Below are positions 1 to 7,550 of a stretch of DNA of 41,814 nt, piece after piece. Every line of letters starts with the position of its first letter. The stretch's first letter is position 1. The stretch comes from Clostridia bacterium (GTDB taxonomy: Bacteria > Bacillota > Clostridia > TANB77 > CAG-508), in assembly GCA_900758165.1 (NCBI GenBank), contig CAAEQN010000095.1:1-41814 (forward strand), written 5' to 3'. The translations under genes were made by a program, and so were the position numbers. Under the pieces are notes generated by a model, which saw only the letters and a program-made list of their open reading frames with translations, did not search any database and was not told the DNA's origin.

Positions 1-2
1 TA

Positions 3-152
3 AAAGAACAAGTTACAATAAAATGCGAACAATGTGAAAAATACAAAAAAAGTTTTGACAATATAAATATATTTGAAGAATTAAAAAAACTACAAACTCA
101 AAAGGAAAAAGAAAGAAATGAAGAAAATCAAAAATATAAAGCGAGAATATGA
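3..152 (+). CDS. C-terminal end of an unidentified protein (partial)
   Basis: The window opens inside a reading frame that runs from base 3 to a TGA at 150-152, giving the last 49 residues of a protein. A CxxC pair (KCEQCEKY) lies near the start, followed by a highly charged Lys/Glu-rich helix-like tail, probably a coiled coil. The CxxC could be half of a zinc ribbon, but the partner cysteines would be outside the window. No family can be named. The coding call rests on the open frame and protein-like composition only. Confidence 0.5.
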   Translation, partial: KEQVTIKCEQCEKYKKSFDNINIFEELKKLQTQKEKERNEENQKYKARI

Positions 153-235
153 CCACACTTTTTAGAAAAAAGTTGTTGCATTGGCAATGAAAATTTTGCC
201 TTTTACAGATTTCCGTAAGAAATTTTAAAAAAACA

Positions 236-264
236 TTGACAACGATAGAAAAAGATTATATAAT
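236..264 (+). promoter_or_regulatory. SigA-type promoter of the S10-spc operon
   Basis: TTGACA (236-241) and TATAAT (259-264) are separated by exactly 17 bases, a perfect match to the housekeeping consensus. Transcription would start near 271 and read through the structured leader into rpsJ. It is the only promoter of this quality I noticed upstream of the secY terminator. Confidence 0.9.
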
Positions 265-270
265 AAATAA

Positions 271-506
271 GCATGTAAGATAGCGTTGAAGTGAAATGTG
301 GCTACAACCATTGAAAAAACCAGAGGTTGGAGGGAACTTTCATGGAGCATGTCGTGGCTTAGACCAGGCGGTAAGGTTTATAAATAAAAAGCACTTATCC
401 CAAGATATTCATGCAAAAACTTGGGCTTTTATATTGGTGATAAATAGAACACCAGGGTGCGTTTATAACTTCCGACCAAGAAAAATATTTTAAGGAGGGA
501 AATTAC
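271..506 (+). promoter_or_regulatory. Structured 5' leader of rpsJ, possible attenuator
   Basis: About 235 transcribed bases precede rpsJ. Hairpins visible by eye are CAACC/GGTTG (305-309 with 325-329), AAAAG plus CCCAAG pairing with CTTGGG plus CTTTT (387-404 with 420-430), and TGGTG/CACCA (435-439 with 450-454). The middle one is followed by a short U-rich stretch and looks terminator-like. S10-operon leaders are known sites of ribosomal-protein autoregulation in other bacteria; that this one works so is inference. A 65-codon open frame at 296-493 has no ribosome binding site and resembles no protein, so I read the segment as RNA. Confidence 0.55.
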
Positions 507-836
507 ATGGCAAAAAAACAAACAACAGAGGTAACAAACGGTAAAATTAGAATAAGATTAAAAGCTTATGATCCAGTAGTTTTAGAACAGTCTGCTGAAA
601 AGATAGTAGATACTGCTAAAAAAACAGGAGCAAAAGTTTCAGGACCTATTCCATTACCAACAGAAAAAGAGATAGTAACAATTTTACGTTCTCCTCACAA
701 AGATAAAGATTCAAGAGAACAATTCGAAATGAGAACACATAAAAGAGTTATAGATATTCTTTATCCTACACAAAAAACAGTTGAAAGTTTAACAAAAATT
801 GAACTACCAGCTGGTGTAAATATAGAAATCAAATAA
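507..836 (+). CDS. rpsJ: 30S ribosomal protein S10
   Basis: 109 residues. S10 sits in the head of the 30S subunit and, as NusE, also joins NusB in transcription antitermination. The core KIRIRLKAYD, the segment GPIPLPTEKEIVTILRSPHKDKDSREQFE and MRTHKRVIDI are hallmarks (the middle one is quoted here in part only as GPIPLPTEKE and SPHKDKDSREQFE). It is slightly longer than the usual 102-103 residues because of an N-terminal extension before the KIRIRL strand. An AAGGAGGG box about 6 bases upstream fixes the ATG. It is first in the operon, as in most Firmicutes. Confidence 0.97.
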   Translation: MAKKQTTEVTNGKIRIRLKAYDPVVLEQSAEKIVDTAKKTGAKVSGPIPLPTEKEIVTILRSPHKDKDSREQFEMRTHKRVIDILYPTQKTVESLTKIELPAGVNIEIK

Positions 837-960
837 AACAAATCAATTAAGGTTGAAGGTTGCGACAACCTAAAATAAGAACAACAAACCAAGCTAATAA
901 ATTTGAAAAAATATTATCACTATTCAAATTTATAAGCCAATAGTTAGGAGGAAATAAAAA
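837..960 (+). promoter_or_regulatory. rpsJ-rplC spacer with two perfect hairpins
   Basis: This spacer carries AGGTTG-CGA-CAACCT (857-871) and a 10-bp inverted repeat TAAATTTGAA/TTCAAATTTA (898-907 with 923-932), followed by the rplC ribosome binding site near 946-951. There is no clear U-tract, so termination is unlikely. RNA processing, stability or ribosomal-protein binding are possible roles. Confidence 0.4.
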
Positions 961-1590
961 ATGAAAAAAGCAATAATAGGAAAAAAAGTTGGAATGACAC
1001 AAGTATTTGATGAAAAAGGAAAAGTTATTCCAGTAACAGTTTTAGAAGCTGGACCATGCGTTGTAGCACAAGTTAAAACAGTAGACAACGATGGATATGA
1101 CGCTGTACAATTAGGATTCGGCGATGTTAAAGAAAGCAAAGTTAATAAACCTGTAAAAGGTCATTTTGCAAAATCTAAATTACCATTAAAGAAACATTTA
1201 AGAGAATTTAGATTAGATTCAATAGAAGGAATTAAAGTTGGAGATGAATTAAAAGCTGATGTTTTCGCAAAAGGAGACAAAGTTGATATTCAAGGAACTT
1301 CAAAAGGAAAAGGATTCCAAGGATGTATAAAAAGACATGGACAACATAGAGGTCCAATGGGACATGGTTCTATGTATCACAGAAGACCAGGTTCTATGGG
1401 TTCTACATCAACACCAGGTAGAGTATTTAAAGGTAAGAGACTTCCAGGACATATGGGAAGAAATACTATAACAATACAAAATCTAGAAGTTGTAAGTGTA
1501 GATTTAGATAAAAACGTAATATTAGTAAAAGGTAGCGTTCCTGGAGCTAATGGAGCAATACTAAAAATAAAATCAAGTGTAAAAGCATAG
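961..1590 (+). CDS. rplC: 50S ribosomal protein L3
   Basis: 209 residues, the normal length. L3 is an early assembly protein near the peptidyl transferase centre. The start IGKKVGMTQVFDEKG, the loop HGQHRGPMGHGS and the tail motif PGRVFKGKRLPGHMG identify it; the His/Gly-rich loop reaches toward the catalytic centre in known structures. The ATG has a good AGGAGG box about 9 bases upstream. It lies between rpsJ and rplD in the standard order. Confidence 0.97.
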   Translation: MKKAIIGKKVGMTQVFDEKGKVIPVTVLEAGPCVVAQVKTVDNDGYDAVQLGFGDVKESKVNKPVKGHFAKSKLPLKKHLREFRLDSIEGIKVGDELKADVFAKGDKVDIQGTSKGKGFQGCIKRHGQHRGPMGHGSMYHRRPGSMGSTSTPGRVFKGKRLPGHMGRNTITIQNLEVVSVDLDKNVILVKGSVPGANGAILKIKSSVKA

Positions 1591-1606
1591 GGAAGGAGGA
1601 AGAAAA

Positions 1607-2230
1607 ATGCCTAAAATAGACGTATATGATATAAATGGAAAGAAAGTTAAAGAGCTAGAATTAAATGAAAATGTATTTGGAATTGAACCAAATGAAGCTG
1701 TAGTACATAGCGTATTAATAAACTTTCTAGCAAATCAAAGACAAGGTACACAAAGTACAAAAACAAGAAGTGAAGTTTCTGGTGGTGGAAAGAAACCATG
1801 GAGACAAAAAGGAACAGGTAGAGCAAGACAAGGAAGTACTAGAGCACCACAATGGATTAAAGGTGGTATAGCATTAGGACCAAAACCTCGTTCATACAAA
1901 TATACAGTAAATAAGAAAGAAAGACAATTAGCTATCAAATCATTGTTAAGTTCTAAAGTATTAGAAAAAGAATTAGTAGTTGTAGATAGCTTACCATTAA
2001 AAGAAATTAAGACAAAAGAAATGGTAAAAACACTTTCTAACTTAAAAGTAGAAGGAAAAGCATTAATAATGCTTCCAGAGAGAAATGAACAAGTTCAAAA
2101 ATCAGCAAGAAATATTAATGGAGTAAAGACAACATTAGTTGAAACAGTTAATGTGTATGACTTATTAAAATATAATAAACTTGTACTTACATTAGATACA
2201 GTAAAGAAATTAGAGGAGGTGTACGCTTAA
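1607..2230 (+). CDS. rplD: 50S ribosomal protein L4 (L4/L1e family)
   Basis: 207 residues. L4 lines the nascent-peptide exit tunnel; in Escherichia coli it also represses its own S10 operon. The motif TKTRSEVSGGGKKPWRQKGTGRAR (seen here around residues 50-74; key part GGGKKPWRQKGTGRARQG) is the tunnel loop. The start follows GGAAGGAGGA by 6 bases. The stop codon overlaps the rplW start by one base (TAATG), implying coupled translation. Confidence 0.97.
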   Translation: MPKIDVYDINGKKVKELELNENVFGIEPNEAVVHSVLINFLANQRQGTQSTKTRSEVSGGGKKPWRQKGTGRARQGSTRAPQWIKGGIALGPKPRSYKYTVNKKERQLAIKSLLSSKVLEKELVVVDSLPLKEIKTKEMVKTLSNLKVEGKALIMLPERNEQVQKSARNINGVKTTLVETVNVYDLLKYNKLVLTLDTVKKLEEVYA

Positions 2231-2577
2231 TGAGACCAGAAGACATTATAATAAAACCAATTATTACAGAGGAAAGTAATGAAGGGCTACAAGAAGGAAA
2301 GTATACCTTTAAAGTAAACAAAAAGGCTACAAAAGTTGATATTGCAAATGCGGTAGAAAAACTTTTTGAAGTAAAAGTATTAAAAGTAAATACTATGACA
2401 GTAAAAGGTAAAGAAAAAAGAGTAGGAAGAAATGTTGGTAAAACATCAGATTGGAAAAAAGCTATAGTTACTATAGATACAAATCCATCAGATAAAACAT
2501 ATCTTGCTAAAGGTGGAAAAGAGACAAAAGTTTCTAAAAAGTATAAAACTTCTATTGATGAGTTTATGGGAGCTTAA
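2230..2577 (+). CDS. rplW: 50S ribosomal protein L23
   Basis: 115 residues, somewhat longer than the usual 95-100 through its C-terminal end. L23 sits at the tunnel exit and docks trigger factor and the signal recognition particle. IIKPIITEES, YTFKVNKKATKVDIANAVEK and VKVNTMTVKGK-like segments (here VLKVNTMTVKGK) are typical. The ATG overlaps the rplD stop and uses the GAGGAGG at the end of rplD as its ribosome binding site. A long structured spacer follows. Confidence 0.96.
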   Translation: MRPEDIIIKPIITEESNEGLQEGKYTFKVNKKATKVDIANAVEKLFEVKVLKVNTMTVKGKEKRVGRNVGKTSDWKKAIVTIDTNPSDKTYLAKGGKETKVSKKYKTSIDEFMGA

Positions 2578-2874
2578 TATATTAAACTAAATTTATTAGT
2601 AAGAAATATAGCCATGCTATATCGGTTCTAATAATTAAGATACTATAATAAAGAAAATCAATAGTTTAAAATTAACGAGAAGCAACTCGGATAATAAAAA
2701 ATATCTGCCTATGCGGGGCAGGAAAAAATAATACGTAAATATAAAAATTAAAAAGAAACAAATTAAAGTGAGGAACACTAGAAAACGAGAAAAAATAAGA
2801 GATGTACATTTAGTACATTAAGAAATTTTAACAATGTGATCCAATAGATTAAATTGTTTCGAGAGGAGAATGAA
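2578..2874 (+). promoter_or_regulatory. Structured rplW-rplB spacer, candidate ribosomal protein leader
   Basis: Nearly 300 bases separate rplW and rplB, whereas these genes are usually almost adjacent. The spacer has a nested structure: TTATTAG/CTAATAA (2593-2599 with 2628-2634) enclosing ATATAG-CCATG-CTATAT (2606-2622) with an internal loop. Further hairpins are CGAG/CTCG (2676-2679 with 2686-2689), CTGCC/GGCAG (2705-2709 with 2717-2721) and ATGTAC/GTACAT (2802-2818). No protein-like frame and no convincing promoter was found. A cis-regulatory RNA for the downstream genes, or an RNA processing region, is inferred. Confidence 0.5.
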
Positions 2875-3702
2875 ATGGCAACAAAAAAATTCAGACCAAC
2901 AACTCCTTCATTAAGAAATATGACAGTATCTGATTTTGCAGAGATAACAAAAAAGACTCCTGAAAAATCTTTATTAGCAGTAAAGAAAGAAAAAGCAGGA
3001 AGAAACAGTTATGGAAGAATAACAGTACGTCACCAAGGTGGAGGAAATAGACAAAAATATAGAATAATTGATTTTAAACGTCAAAAAGAAGATATGAAAG
3101 CAACTGTAATTGGTATAGAATATGATCCAAACAGAAGTGCAAATATAGCATTAATAAAATATGAAGATGGAACATTAAGCTATATATTAGCTCCTATAGG
3201 ATTAAAAGATGGAGATACAGTTATGTCTGGAGAAAAAGCAGATATAAAACCAGGTAACTGCATGAAATTAGAAAATATACCAGTTGGTACTTTAGTTCAC
3301 AATATAGAAATTAATCCTGGTCAAGGTGGAAAATTAGTAAGAGCTGCAGGTCAAAGTGCACAACTTATGGCTAAAGAAGGTAAATATGCTAATTTAAGAT
3401 TACCATCAGGAGAAATGAGATTAATAATGTTAAACTGCAGAGCTACAATAGGAACTATTGGAAATGCAGAATATGAAAATATTAAATTAGGAAAAGCAGG
3501 AAAAACAAGACATCTAGGAAAACGTCCTGAAGTTAGAGGTTCTGCAATGAACCCAGTTGATCACCCTCATGGTGGTGGTGAAGGAAAAGCTCCAATAGGA
3601 CACGCAGGACCAATGACTCCTTGGGGTAAACCAGCACTTGGATATAAGACAAGAAAGAAGAATAATAGAACTGATAAATTCATAGCTAAAAGGAGGAAAT
3701 AA
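2875..3702 (+). CDS. rplB: 50S ribosomal protein L2
   Basis: 275 residues, the normal length. L2 is a core 23S rRNA-binding protein needed for subunit joining and peptidyl transfer. KFRPTTPSLRNM, HQGGGNRQKYRIIDFKR and the C-terminal NPVDHPHGGGEGK loop with its conserved histidines identify it. The frame is open from a TTG at 2854, but the GAGAGGAG box at 2861-2868 fits the ATG at 2875 and gives the canonical MATKKFRPTTP start. Confidence 0.97.
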   Translation: MATKKFRPTTPSLRNMTVSDFAEITKKTPEKSLLAVKKEKAGRNSYGRITVRHQGGGNRQKYRIIDFKRQKEDMKATVIGIEYDPNRSANIALIKYEDGTLSYILAPIGLKDGDTVMSGEKADIKPGNCMKLENIPVGTLVHNIEINPGQGGKLVRAAGQSAQLMAKEGKYANLRLPSGEMRLIMLNCRATIGTIGNAEYENIKLGKAGKTRHLGKRPEVRGSAMNPVDHPHGGGEGKAPIGHAGPMTPWGKPALGYKTRKKNNRTDKFIAKRRK

Positions 3703-3704
3703 TA

Positions 3705-3980
3705 ATGTCAAGATCTAGTAAAAAGAAGCCATTTGTTGAAGAAAAACTATTAAAAAGAATAGATGCAATGAATGAAAGTGGAAAAAAAGAAGTATTAAAG
3801 ACATGGTCTAGAGCTTCAACAATATATCCACAAATGGTTGGACACACAATAGCTGTCCATGATGGCAGAAAACATGTTCCAGTATATATTACTGAAGAAA
3901 TGATTGGACATAAATTAGGTGAATTTGCTCCAACAAGAACATTTAAAGGACACGCAGGAGATAAAACAACAAAAAAATAA
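3705..3980 (+). CDS. rpsS: 30S ribosomal protein S19
   Basis: 91 residues, the family length. S19 is in the head of the 30S subunit and contacts the A-site region and the intersubunit bridges. MSRSSKKKPFVEEKLLKRI, WSRASTIYPQMVGHTIAVHDG and HKLGEFAPTRTFKGH are diagnostic. It begins 2 bases after the rplB stop and its ribosome binding site AAAGGAGG lies inside the end of rplB, so translation is probably coupled. Confidence 0.97.
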   Translation: MSRSSKKKPFVEEKLLKRIDAMNESGKKEVLKTWSRASTIYPQMVGHTIAVHDGRKHVPVYITEEMIGHKLGEFAPTRTFKGHAGDKTTKK

Positions 3981-4020
3981 TAGTTAAAGATTATGATTTA
4001 ACCAAAAGGAGGTAAATAAA

Positions 4021-4392
4021 GTGGAAGCAAAGCAAGCAGAAGTACAAAATGAAGTATTAAGTGCAAGTGCAACTTTAAAATATGCTAGAATTTCAAGCAG
4101 AAAAGTTAAAATTGTAGCAGATTTAATAAGAGGAAAAAGTGCAGACGAAGCTTTAGCAATAGTAAAATTTACACCAAAAGCATCATCTGTAATTATAGAA
4201 AAATTGCTTAAATCAGCAATAGCAAATGCAGAAAATAATCATGGAATGAAACATGATAAACTATATGTGGCTGAAATTTATGCAAATCAAGGACCTACAT
4301 TAAGAAGAATAAGACCAGCTGCAAAAGGTTCAGCTGTAAGAATTAGAAAAAGAACAAGTCATATAACAATAGTTCTAAAAGAAAGAGACTAA
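4021..4392 (+). CDS. rplV: 50S ribosomal protein L22
   Basis: 123 residues starting from GTG, with AAAGGAGGT about 8 bases upstream. L22 spans the 50S subunit, its hairpin lining the exit tunnel, where macrolide-resistance mutations occur in other species. ARISSRKVKIVADLIRGK, the NAENNHGM segment and the tunnel-tip GPTLRRIRPAAKGSA followed by IRKRTSHITIVL are clear. There is a short extra N-terminal stretch before the conserved core. Confidence 0.97.
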   Translation: MEAKQAEVQNEVLSASATLKYARISSRKVKIVADLIRGKSADEALAIVKFTPKASSVIIEKLLKSAIANAENNHGMKHDKLYVAEIYANQGPTLRRIRPAAKGSAVRIRKRTSHITIVLKERD

Positions 4393-4413
4393 AAGTAAGG
4401 AGGATAAAGAAAA

Positions 4414-5076
4414 ATGGGACAAAAAATGAATCCAAACGGACTAAGAGTTGGAATCATAAAAGACTGGAACTCTAAATGGTATGCAGATTCAAAACATTTT
4501 GGAGAATACCTAGTAGAAGATCACAAAATCCGTGAATATGTTAAGAAAAAACTATATGTTAGCGGAATTTCAAAAGTAGAAATTGAAAGAACTGCTAAAT
4601 TTGTAAAAGTTAATGTATATACAGCTAAACCAGGTCTTGTAATAGGAAAAGGTGGAAATTTAGCTGAAAGCTTAAAAGCAGAATTACAAAAAATGATTAA
4701 TAAAGATGTAAATCTAAATATTATAGAGGTTAAAAGCCCAGATTTAGATGCTCAATTAGTTGCTGAAAATATAGCAGGACAACTAGAAAGAAGAATTTCA
4801 TTCAGACGTGCAATGAAACAATGTATGCAAAAAACAATGAAAATGGGAGCTTTAGGAATAAAGACTTCTGTATCAGGTAGATTAGGTGGAGCTGATATGG
4901 CAAGAACTGAATTCTACAAAGAAGGAACAATACCACTTCAAACATTAAGAGCTGATATTGACTATGGATTTGCAGAAGCAAATACAACTTATGGAAAAAT
5001 CGGTGTTAAAGTTTGGATATATAAAGGAGAAGTTCTTCCAGCTAAGAAAAAGCAAAAGGAAGGAGGAGACAAATAA
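4414..5076 (+). CDS. rpsC: 30S ribosomal protein S3
   Basis: 220 residues. S3 forms part of the mRNA entry channel and has helicase-like activity with S4 and S5. MGQKMNPNGLRVGIIKDW opens it; the KH domain carries PGLVIGKGG (about residues 75-83) and the C-terminal domain has ISGRLGGA-type residues (here VSGRLGGADMARTEFYKEG). The ribosome binding site is AAGGAGG. The stop overlaps the rplP start (TAATG). Confidence 0.97.
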   Translation: MGQKMNPNGLRVGIIKDWNSKWYADSKHFGEYLVEDHKIREYVKKKLYVSGISKVEIERTAKFVKVNVYTAKPGLVIGKGGNLAESLKAELQKMINKDVNLNIIEVKSPDLDAQLVAENIAGQLERRISFRRAMKQCMQKTMKMGALGIKTSVSGRLGGADMARTEFYKEGTIPLQTLRADIDYGFAEANTTYGKIGVKVWIYKGEVLPAKKKQKEGGDK

Positions 5077-5519
5077 TGCCATTAATGCCAAAAAGAACAA
5101 AATTTAGAAAACAACAAAAAGGTAGAAATAGAGGAAAAGCAACAAGAGGTAATGTAGTATCTAATGGAGATTACGGAATACAAGCATTAGAAGCAGGACA
5201 AATTACTTCTAATCAAATAGAAGCAGCCCGTGTTGCTATGACAAGATATATAAAAAGAGGTGGAAAGGTTTGGATAAAAATCTTCCCAGATAAACCTATA
5301 ACAAAGAAACCAGCAGATACTCGTATGGGTAAAGGTAAAGGTTCAGTTGAGTACTGGGTTGCAGTAGTAAAACCTGGTAGAGTATTATTTGAACTTGCAG
5401 ATGTCAATGAAGATGTTGCAAGAGAAGCTCTTAGACTTGCTGCCAATAAACTATCTGTTAAGTGCAAATTTGTTAAAAAGGAAACTGAAGTAGGTGGTGA
5501 ATTAGATGAAGATAAATAA
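5076..5519 (+). CDS. rplP: 50S ribosomal protein L16
   Basis: 147 residues. L16 organises the A-site tRNA-binding region of the 50S subunit. MPKRTKFRKQQKGRNRG, the ARVAMTRYIKRGGKVWIKIFPDKP segment (key part YIKRGGKVWIKIFPDKP) and TRMGKGKGSVEYWVAVVKPG are diagnostic. Its start overlaps the end of rpsC. The last 14 bases overlap rpmC in another frame, so these three genes are translationally linked. Confidence 0.97.
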   Translation: MPLMPKRTKFRKQQKGRNRGKATRGNVVSNGDYGIQALEAGQITSNQIEAARVAMTRYIKRGGKVWIKIFPDKPITKKPADTRMGKGKGSVEYWVAVVKPGRVLFELADVNEDVAREALRLAANKLSVKCKFVKKETEVGGELDEDK

Positions 5520-5820
5520 AATAAGAGAAATGTCTTCACCAGACTTGGAAAAAGAATTAGGAGAATTAAAGTCAGAATTATTTAAATTAAGATTTAGTTT
5601 AGCAACAAATGGACTAGATAATCCTATGAAAATAAAAGAAGTTAAGAAAGACATTGCAAAAATAAAGACAGTATTAACTCAAAGAGAGTTAAATGGAGAA
5701 AAAGTTGAAGTAGCTAAAACAGAAAAAGTTGAAGCTAAAAAAGTAGCTAGTAAAGCTAAAAAAGAAGAAACAGCTGCTAAAAAAACCACAAAAAAAGTAG
5801 CTAAAAAAGAAAGCAAATAA
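5506..5820 (+). CDS. rpmC: 50S ribosomal protein L29 with a long lysine-rich tail
   Basis: 104 residues, against about 65-70 for a usual L29. Residues 1-65 are a normal two-helix L29 (IREMSSPDLEKELGELKSELFKLRF, of which the LFKLRFSLATN segment is the signature). Residues 66-104 are a low-complexity Lys/Ala/Glu/Val tail with repeated VAKTEKVEAKK-like units. L29 sits near the tunnel exit with L23, so the basic tail could touch rRNA or exit-site factors; that is inference. It overlaps rplP by 14 bases. Confidence 0.93.
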   Translation: MKINKIREMSSPDLEKELGELKSELFKLRFSLATNGLDNPMKIKEVKKDIAKIKTVLTQRELNGEKVEVAKTEKVEAKKVASKAKKEETAAKKTTKKVAKKESK

Positions 5821-5885
5821 TATGAATATAAATTCTTTGATATTTATATTACAAATATAGATATTTTATAAGAAAGGAGATTAAT

Positions 5886-6149
5886 ATGGAAGAAAGAAAT
5901 CTTCGTAAGACAATGATAGGAATTGTTTCATCTGATAAAATGGATAAAACAGTAGTTGTATCTGTTGAACAAAGAGAGATGGATAAGATTTATGGTAAAA
6001 TAAAAAAGAGAACATATAAATTAAAAGCTCATGACGAAAACAATGAATGCAAGATTGGAGATAAAGTTAAAGTTATGGAAACAAGACCTTTATCTAAAGA
6101 CAAGAGATGGAGAGTTGTTGAAGTTATAGAAAAGGCAATAATAAAATAA
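5886..6149 (+). CDS. rpsQ: 30S ribosomal protein S17
   Basis: 87 residues, the family length. S17 is a primary 16S rRNA-binding OB-fold protein in the body of the 30S subunit. RKTMIGIVSSDKMDKTVVVSV and the KLKAHDENNECKIGDKVKVMETRPLSKDKRWRV region (key part KVMETRPLSKDKRW) are characteristic. An AAAGGAG box precedes the ATG by 6 bases. Confidence 0.96.
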   Translation: MEERNLRKTMIGIVSSDKMDKTVVVSVEQREMDKIYGKIKKRTYKLKAHDENNECKIGDKVKVMETRPLSKDKRWRVVEVIEKAIIK

Positions 6150-6179
6150 TAAAAGAATAAAAAAAGGAGGTACTAGTTA

Positions 6180-6548
6180 ATGGTACAGCAACAAACAGTA
6201 TTAAGAGTAGCTGACAATACAGGAGCTAAAGAAATTATGTGCATCAGATGTCTAGGTGGTTCATATAGAAAATATGCTAGAGTTGGAGATATAATAGTTG
6301 CATCTGTTAAATCAGCAACACCAGGTGGCGTTGTAAAAAAAGGTGAAGTTGTTAAAGCAGTTGTTGTTAGAACAAAAAAACCTATAAGAAGAGCTGACGG
6401 ATCTTATTTAAGATTTGACGAAAACGCTGCAGTTATAATAAGAGAAGATGGAACTCCAAAAGGAACTCGTATATTTGGACCAGTTGCAAGAGAATTAAGA
6501 GATGGAGATTATATGAAAATTCTTTCACTTGCACCAGAAGTTCTATAG
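6180..6548 (+). CDS. rplN: 50S ribosomal protein L14
   Basis: 122 residues, exactly the usual length. L14 contacts the 30S subunit in a bridge and is the docking site for the silencing factor RsfS. MVQQQTVLRVADNTGAKEIM, CIRCLGGS, GVVKKGEVVKAVVVRTKK and IFGPVARELR are diagnostic. Start is supported by AAAGGAGGT about 10 bases upstream. Confidence 0.97.
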   Translation: MVQQQTVLRVADNTGAKEIMCIRCLGGSYRKYARVGDIIVASVKSATPGGVVKKGEVVKAVVVRTKKPIRRADGSYLRFDENAAVIIREDGTPKGTRIFGPVARELRDGDYMKILSLAPEVL

Positions 6549-6626
6549 AATCTAAAAATAATGCTAACAAAATAGAGTTAGAAAAATTAAAATTCTAACA
6601 TTCAAAATGTGAGGTGAAAATAAATA
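6549..6626 (+). promoter_or_regulatory. rplN-rplX spacer with a hairpin
   Basis: The spacer contains a perfect GTTAGAA/TTCTAAC hairpin (6577-6583 with 6593-6599), ending about 11 bases before the GAGGTG ribosome binding site of rplX. It lacks a U-tract. In E. coli and Bacillus this spacer is only a few bases; here it is 78 bases. Confidence 0.35.
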
Positions 6627-6935
6627 ATGAAAATAAAAAAAGGTGATACAGTTAAAGTTTTATCAGGAAATGATAAAGGAAAAACTGGAGAAGTTCTAGA
6701 AGTAATACCAAAAACAGAAAAAATAATAGTTAAGGGTATTAATATAAGAAAAAAGAGCGTTAAACCAAGAAAACAAGGAGAACAAGGAGGAATAGTTCCT
6801 TCAGAACATAGCATACATAGTAGCAAAGTAGCTTTAGTATGCCCAAAATGTCAAAAAGCAACAAGAGTAGGTTACGTAGTAGAAAAAGACGAAAAAGTTC
6901 GTGTATGTAAAAAATGTAATGCTAAATTAAAATAG
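6627..6935 (+). CDS. rplX: 50S ribosomal protein L24
   Basis: 102 residues. L24 is an assembly-initiator protein near the tunnel exit. The KOW motif KGDTVKVLSGNDKGKTGEVL is at residues 4-23. The C-terminal half has a CPKC pair and a CKKC pair, a zinc-ribbon arrangement found in many bacterial L24 proteins. Its start uses GAGGTG at 6611-6616. It fits the spc order between L14 and L5. Confidence 0.96.
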   Translation: MKIKKGDTVKVLSGNDKGKTGEVLEVIPKTEKIIVKGINIRKKSVKPRKQGEQGGIVPSEHSIHSSKVALVCPKCQKATRVGYVVEKDEKVRVCKKCNAKLK

Positions 6936-6961
6936 TAAAGGAAGGAGGTCTATAAAGACTT

Positions 6962-7501
6962 ATGGAAATATTAAGAGAACAATATGAAAAAGAAATAATA
7001 CCAGCTTTAATGAAAAAGTTTAATTATAAATCAGTAATGGAAGTTCCAAAGTTAGACAAAATAGTTATCAACATTGGTTTAGGAGATACAAAGGAAAATC
7101 CTAAAGAATTAGAAAATGCTGTTAACGATTTAACACAAATAACTGGACAAAAACCAATTATAACAAAATCTAAAAAAGCAATAGCTGCATTCAAATTAAG
7201 AGAAGGTGTGCCAATTGGATGTAAAGTTACATTAAGAAAAGGAAAAATGTATGATTTTGCAAATAAATTATTCAATGTAGCACTTCCAAGAGTAAGAGAC
7301 TTTAGAGGAGTACAAGCAGATTCTTTCGATGGTAGAGGAAATTATTCAATGGGAATAAAAGAACAACTAATTTTCCCAGAAATTGAATATGAAAAAGTTG
7401 ACAAAGTAAGAGGAATGGATATTATATTCGTAACTACTGCTAAAACTGATGAAGAAGCAAAAGAATTATTAAAATTATTAGGAATGCCATTTAAAAATTA
7501 A
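6962..7501 (+). CDS. rplE: 50S ribosomal protein L5
   Basis: 179 residues, the normal length. L5 binds 5S rRNA and contacts the P-site tRNA. KLDKIVINIGLGDTKENPK, GQKPIITKSKKAIAAFKLREG (key part PIITKSKKAIAAFKLREG), RVRDFRGVQ and FDGRGNYSMGIKEQLIFPEI are diagnostic. The AAGGAGGT box is about 13 bases from the ATG, a slightly long spacing. Confidence 0.97.
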   Translation: MEILREQYEKEIIPALMKKFNYKSVMEVPKLDKIVINIGLGDTKENPKELENAVNDLTQITGQKPIITKSKKAIAAFKLREGVPIGCKVTLRKGKMYDFANKLFNVALPRVRDFRGVQADSFDGRGNYSMGIKEQLIFPEIEYEKVDKVRGMDIIFVTTAKTDEEAKELLKLLGMPFKN

Positions 7502-7550
7502 TTTTATAAAGTGAGTAGTAGAAGGAATAGGTTAAGAAAGGAGAAAGCTA

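Noticed and set aside
296..493. 65-codon open frame in the rpsJ leader
   Set aside because: No ribosome binding site, no protein-like pattern and it overlaps hairpins of the leader RNA.
2641..2649. TATAAT-like box in the rplW-rplB spacer as an internal promoter
   Set aside because: No acceptable -35 box at 16-18 bases upstream.
2854..2874. TTG start 7 codons upstream for rplB
   Set aside because: The ribosome binding site lies between this TTG and the ATG at 2875, and MATKKFRP is the family start.
7024..7275. Open frames opposite ribosomal genes (example given; also opposite secY, recD2, rpoA, the MATE-kinase and the CorC-type gene)
   Set aside because: They lie wholly inside strongly identified genes on the other strand and have Leu/Ile/Ser-rich composition typical of antisense shadows in A+T-rich DNA.
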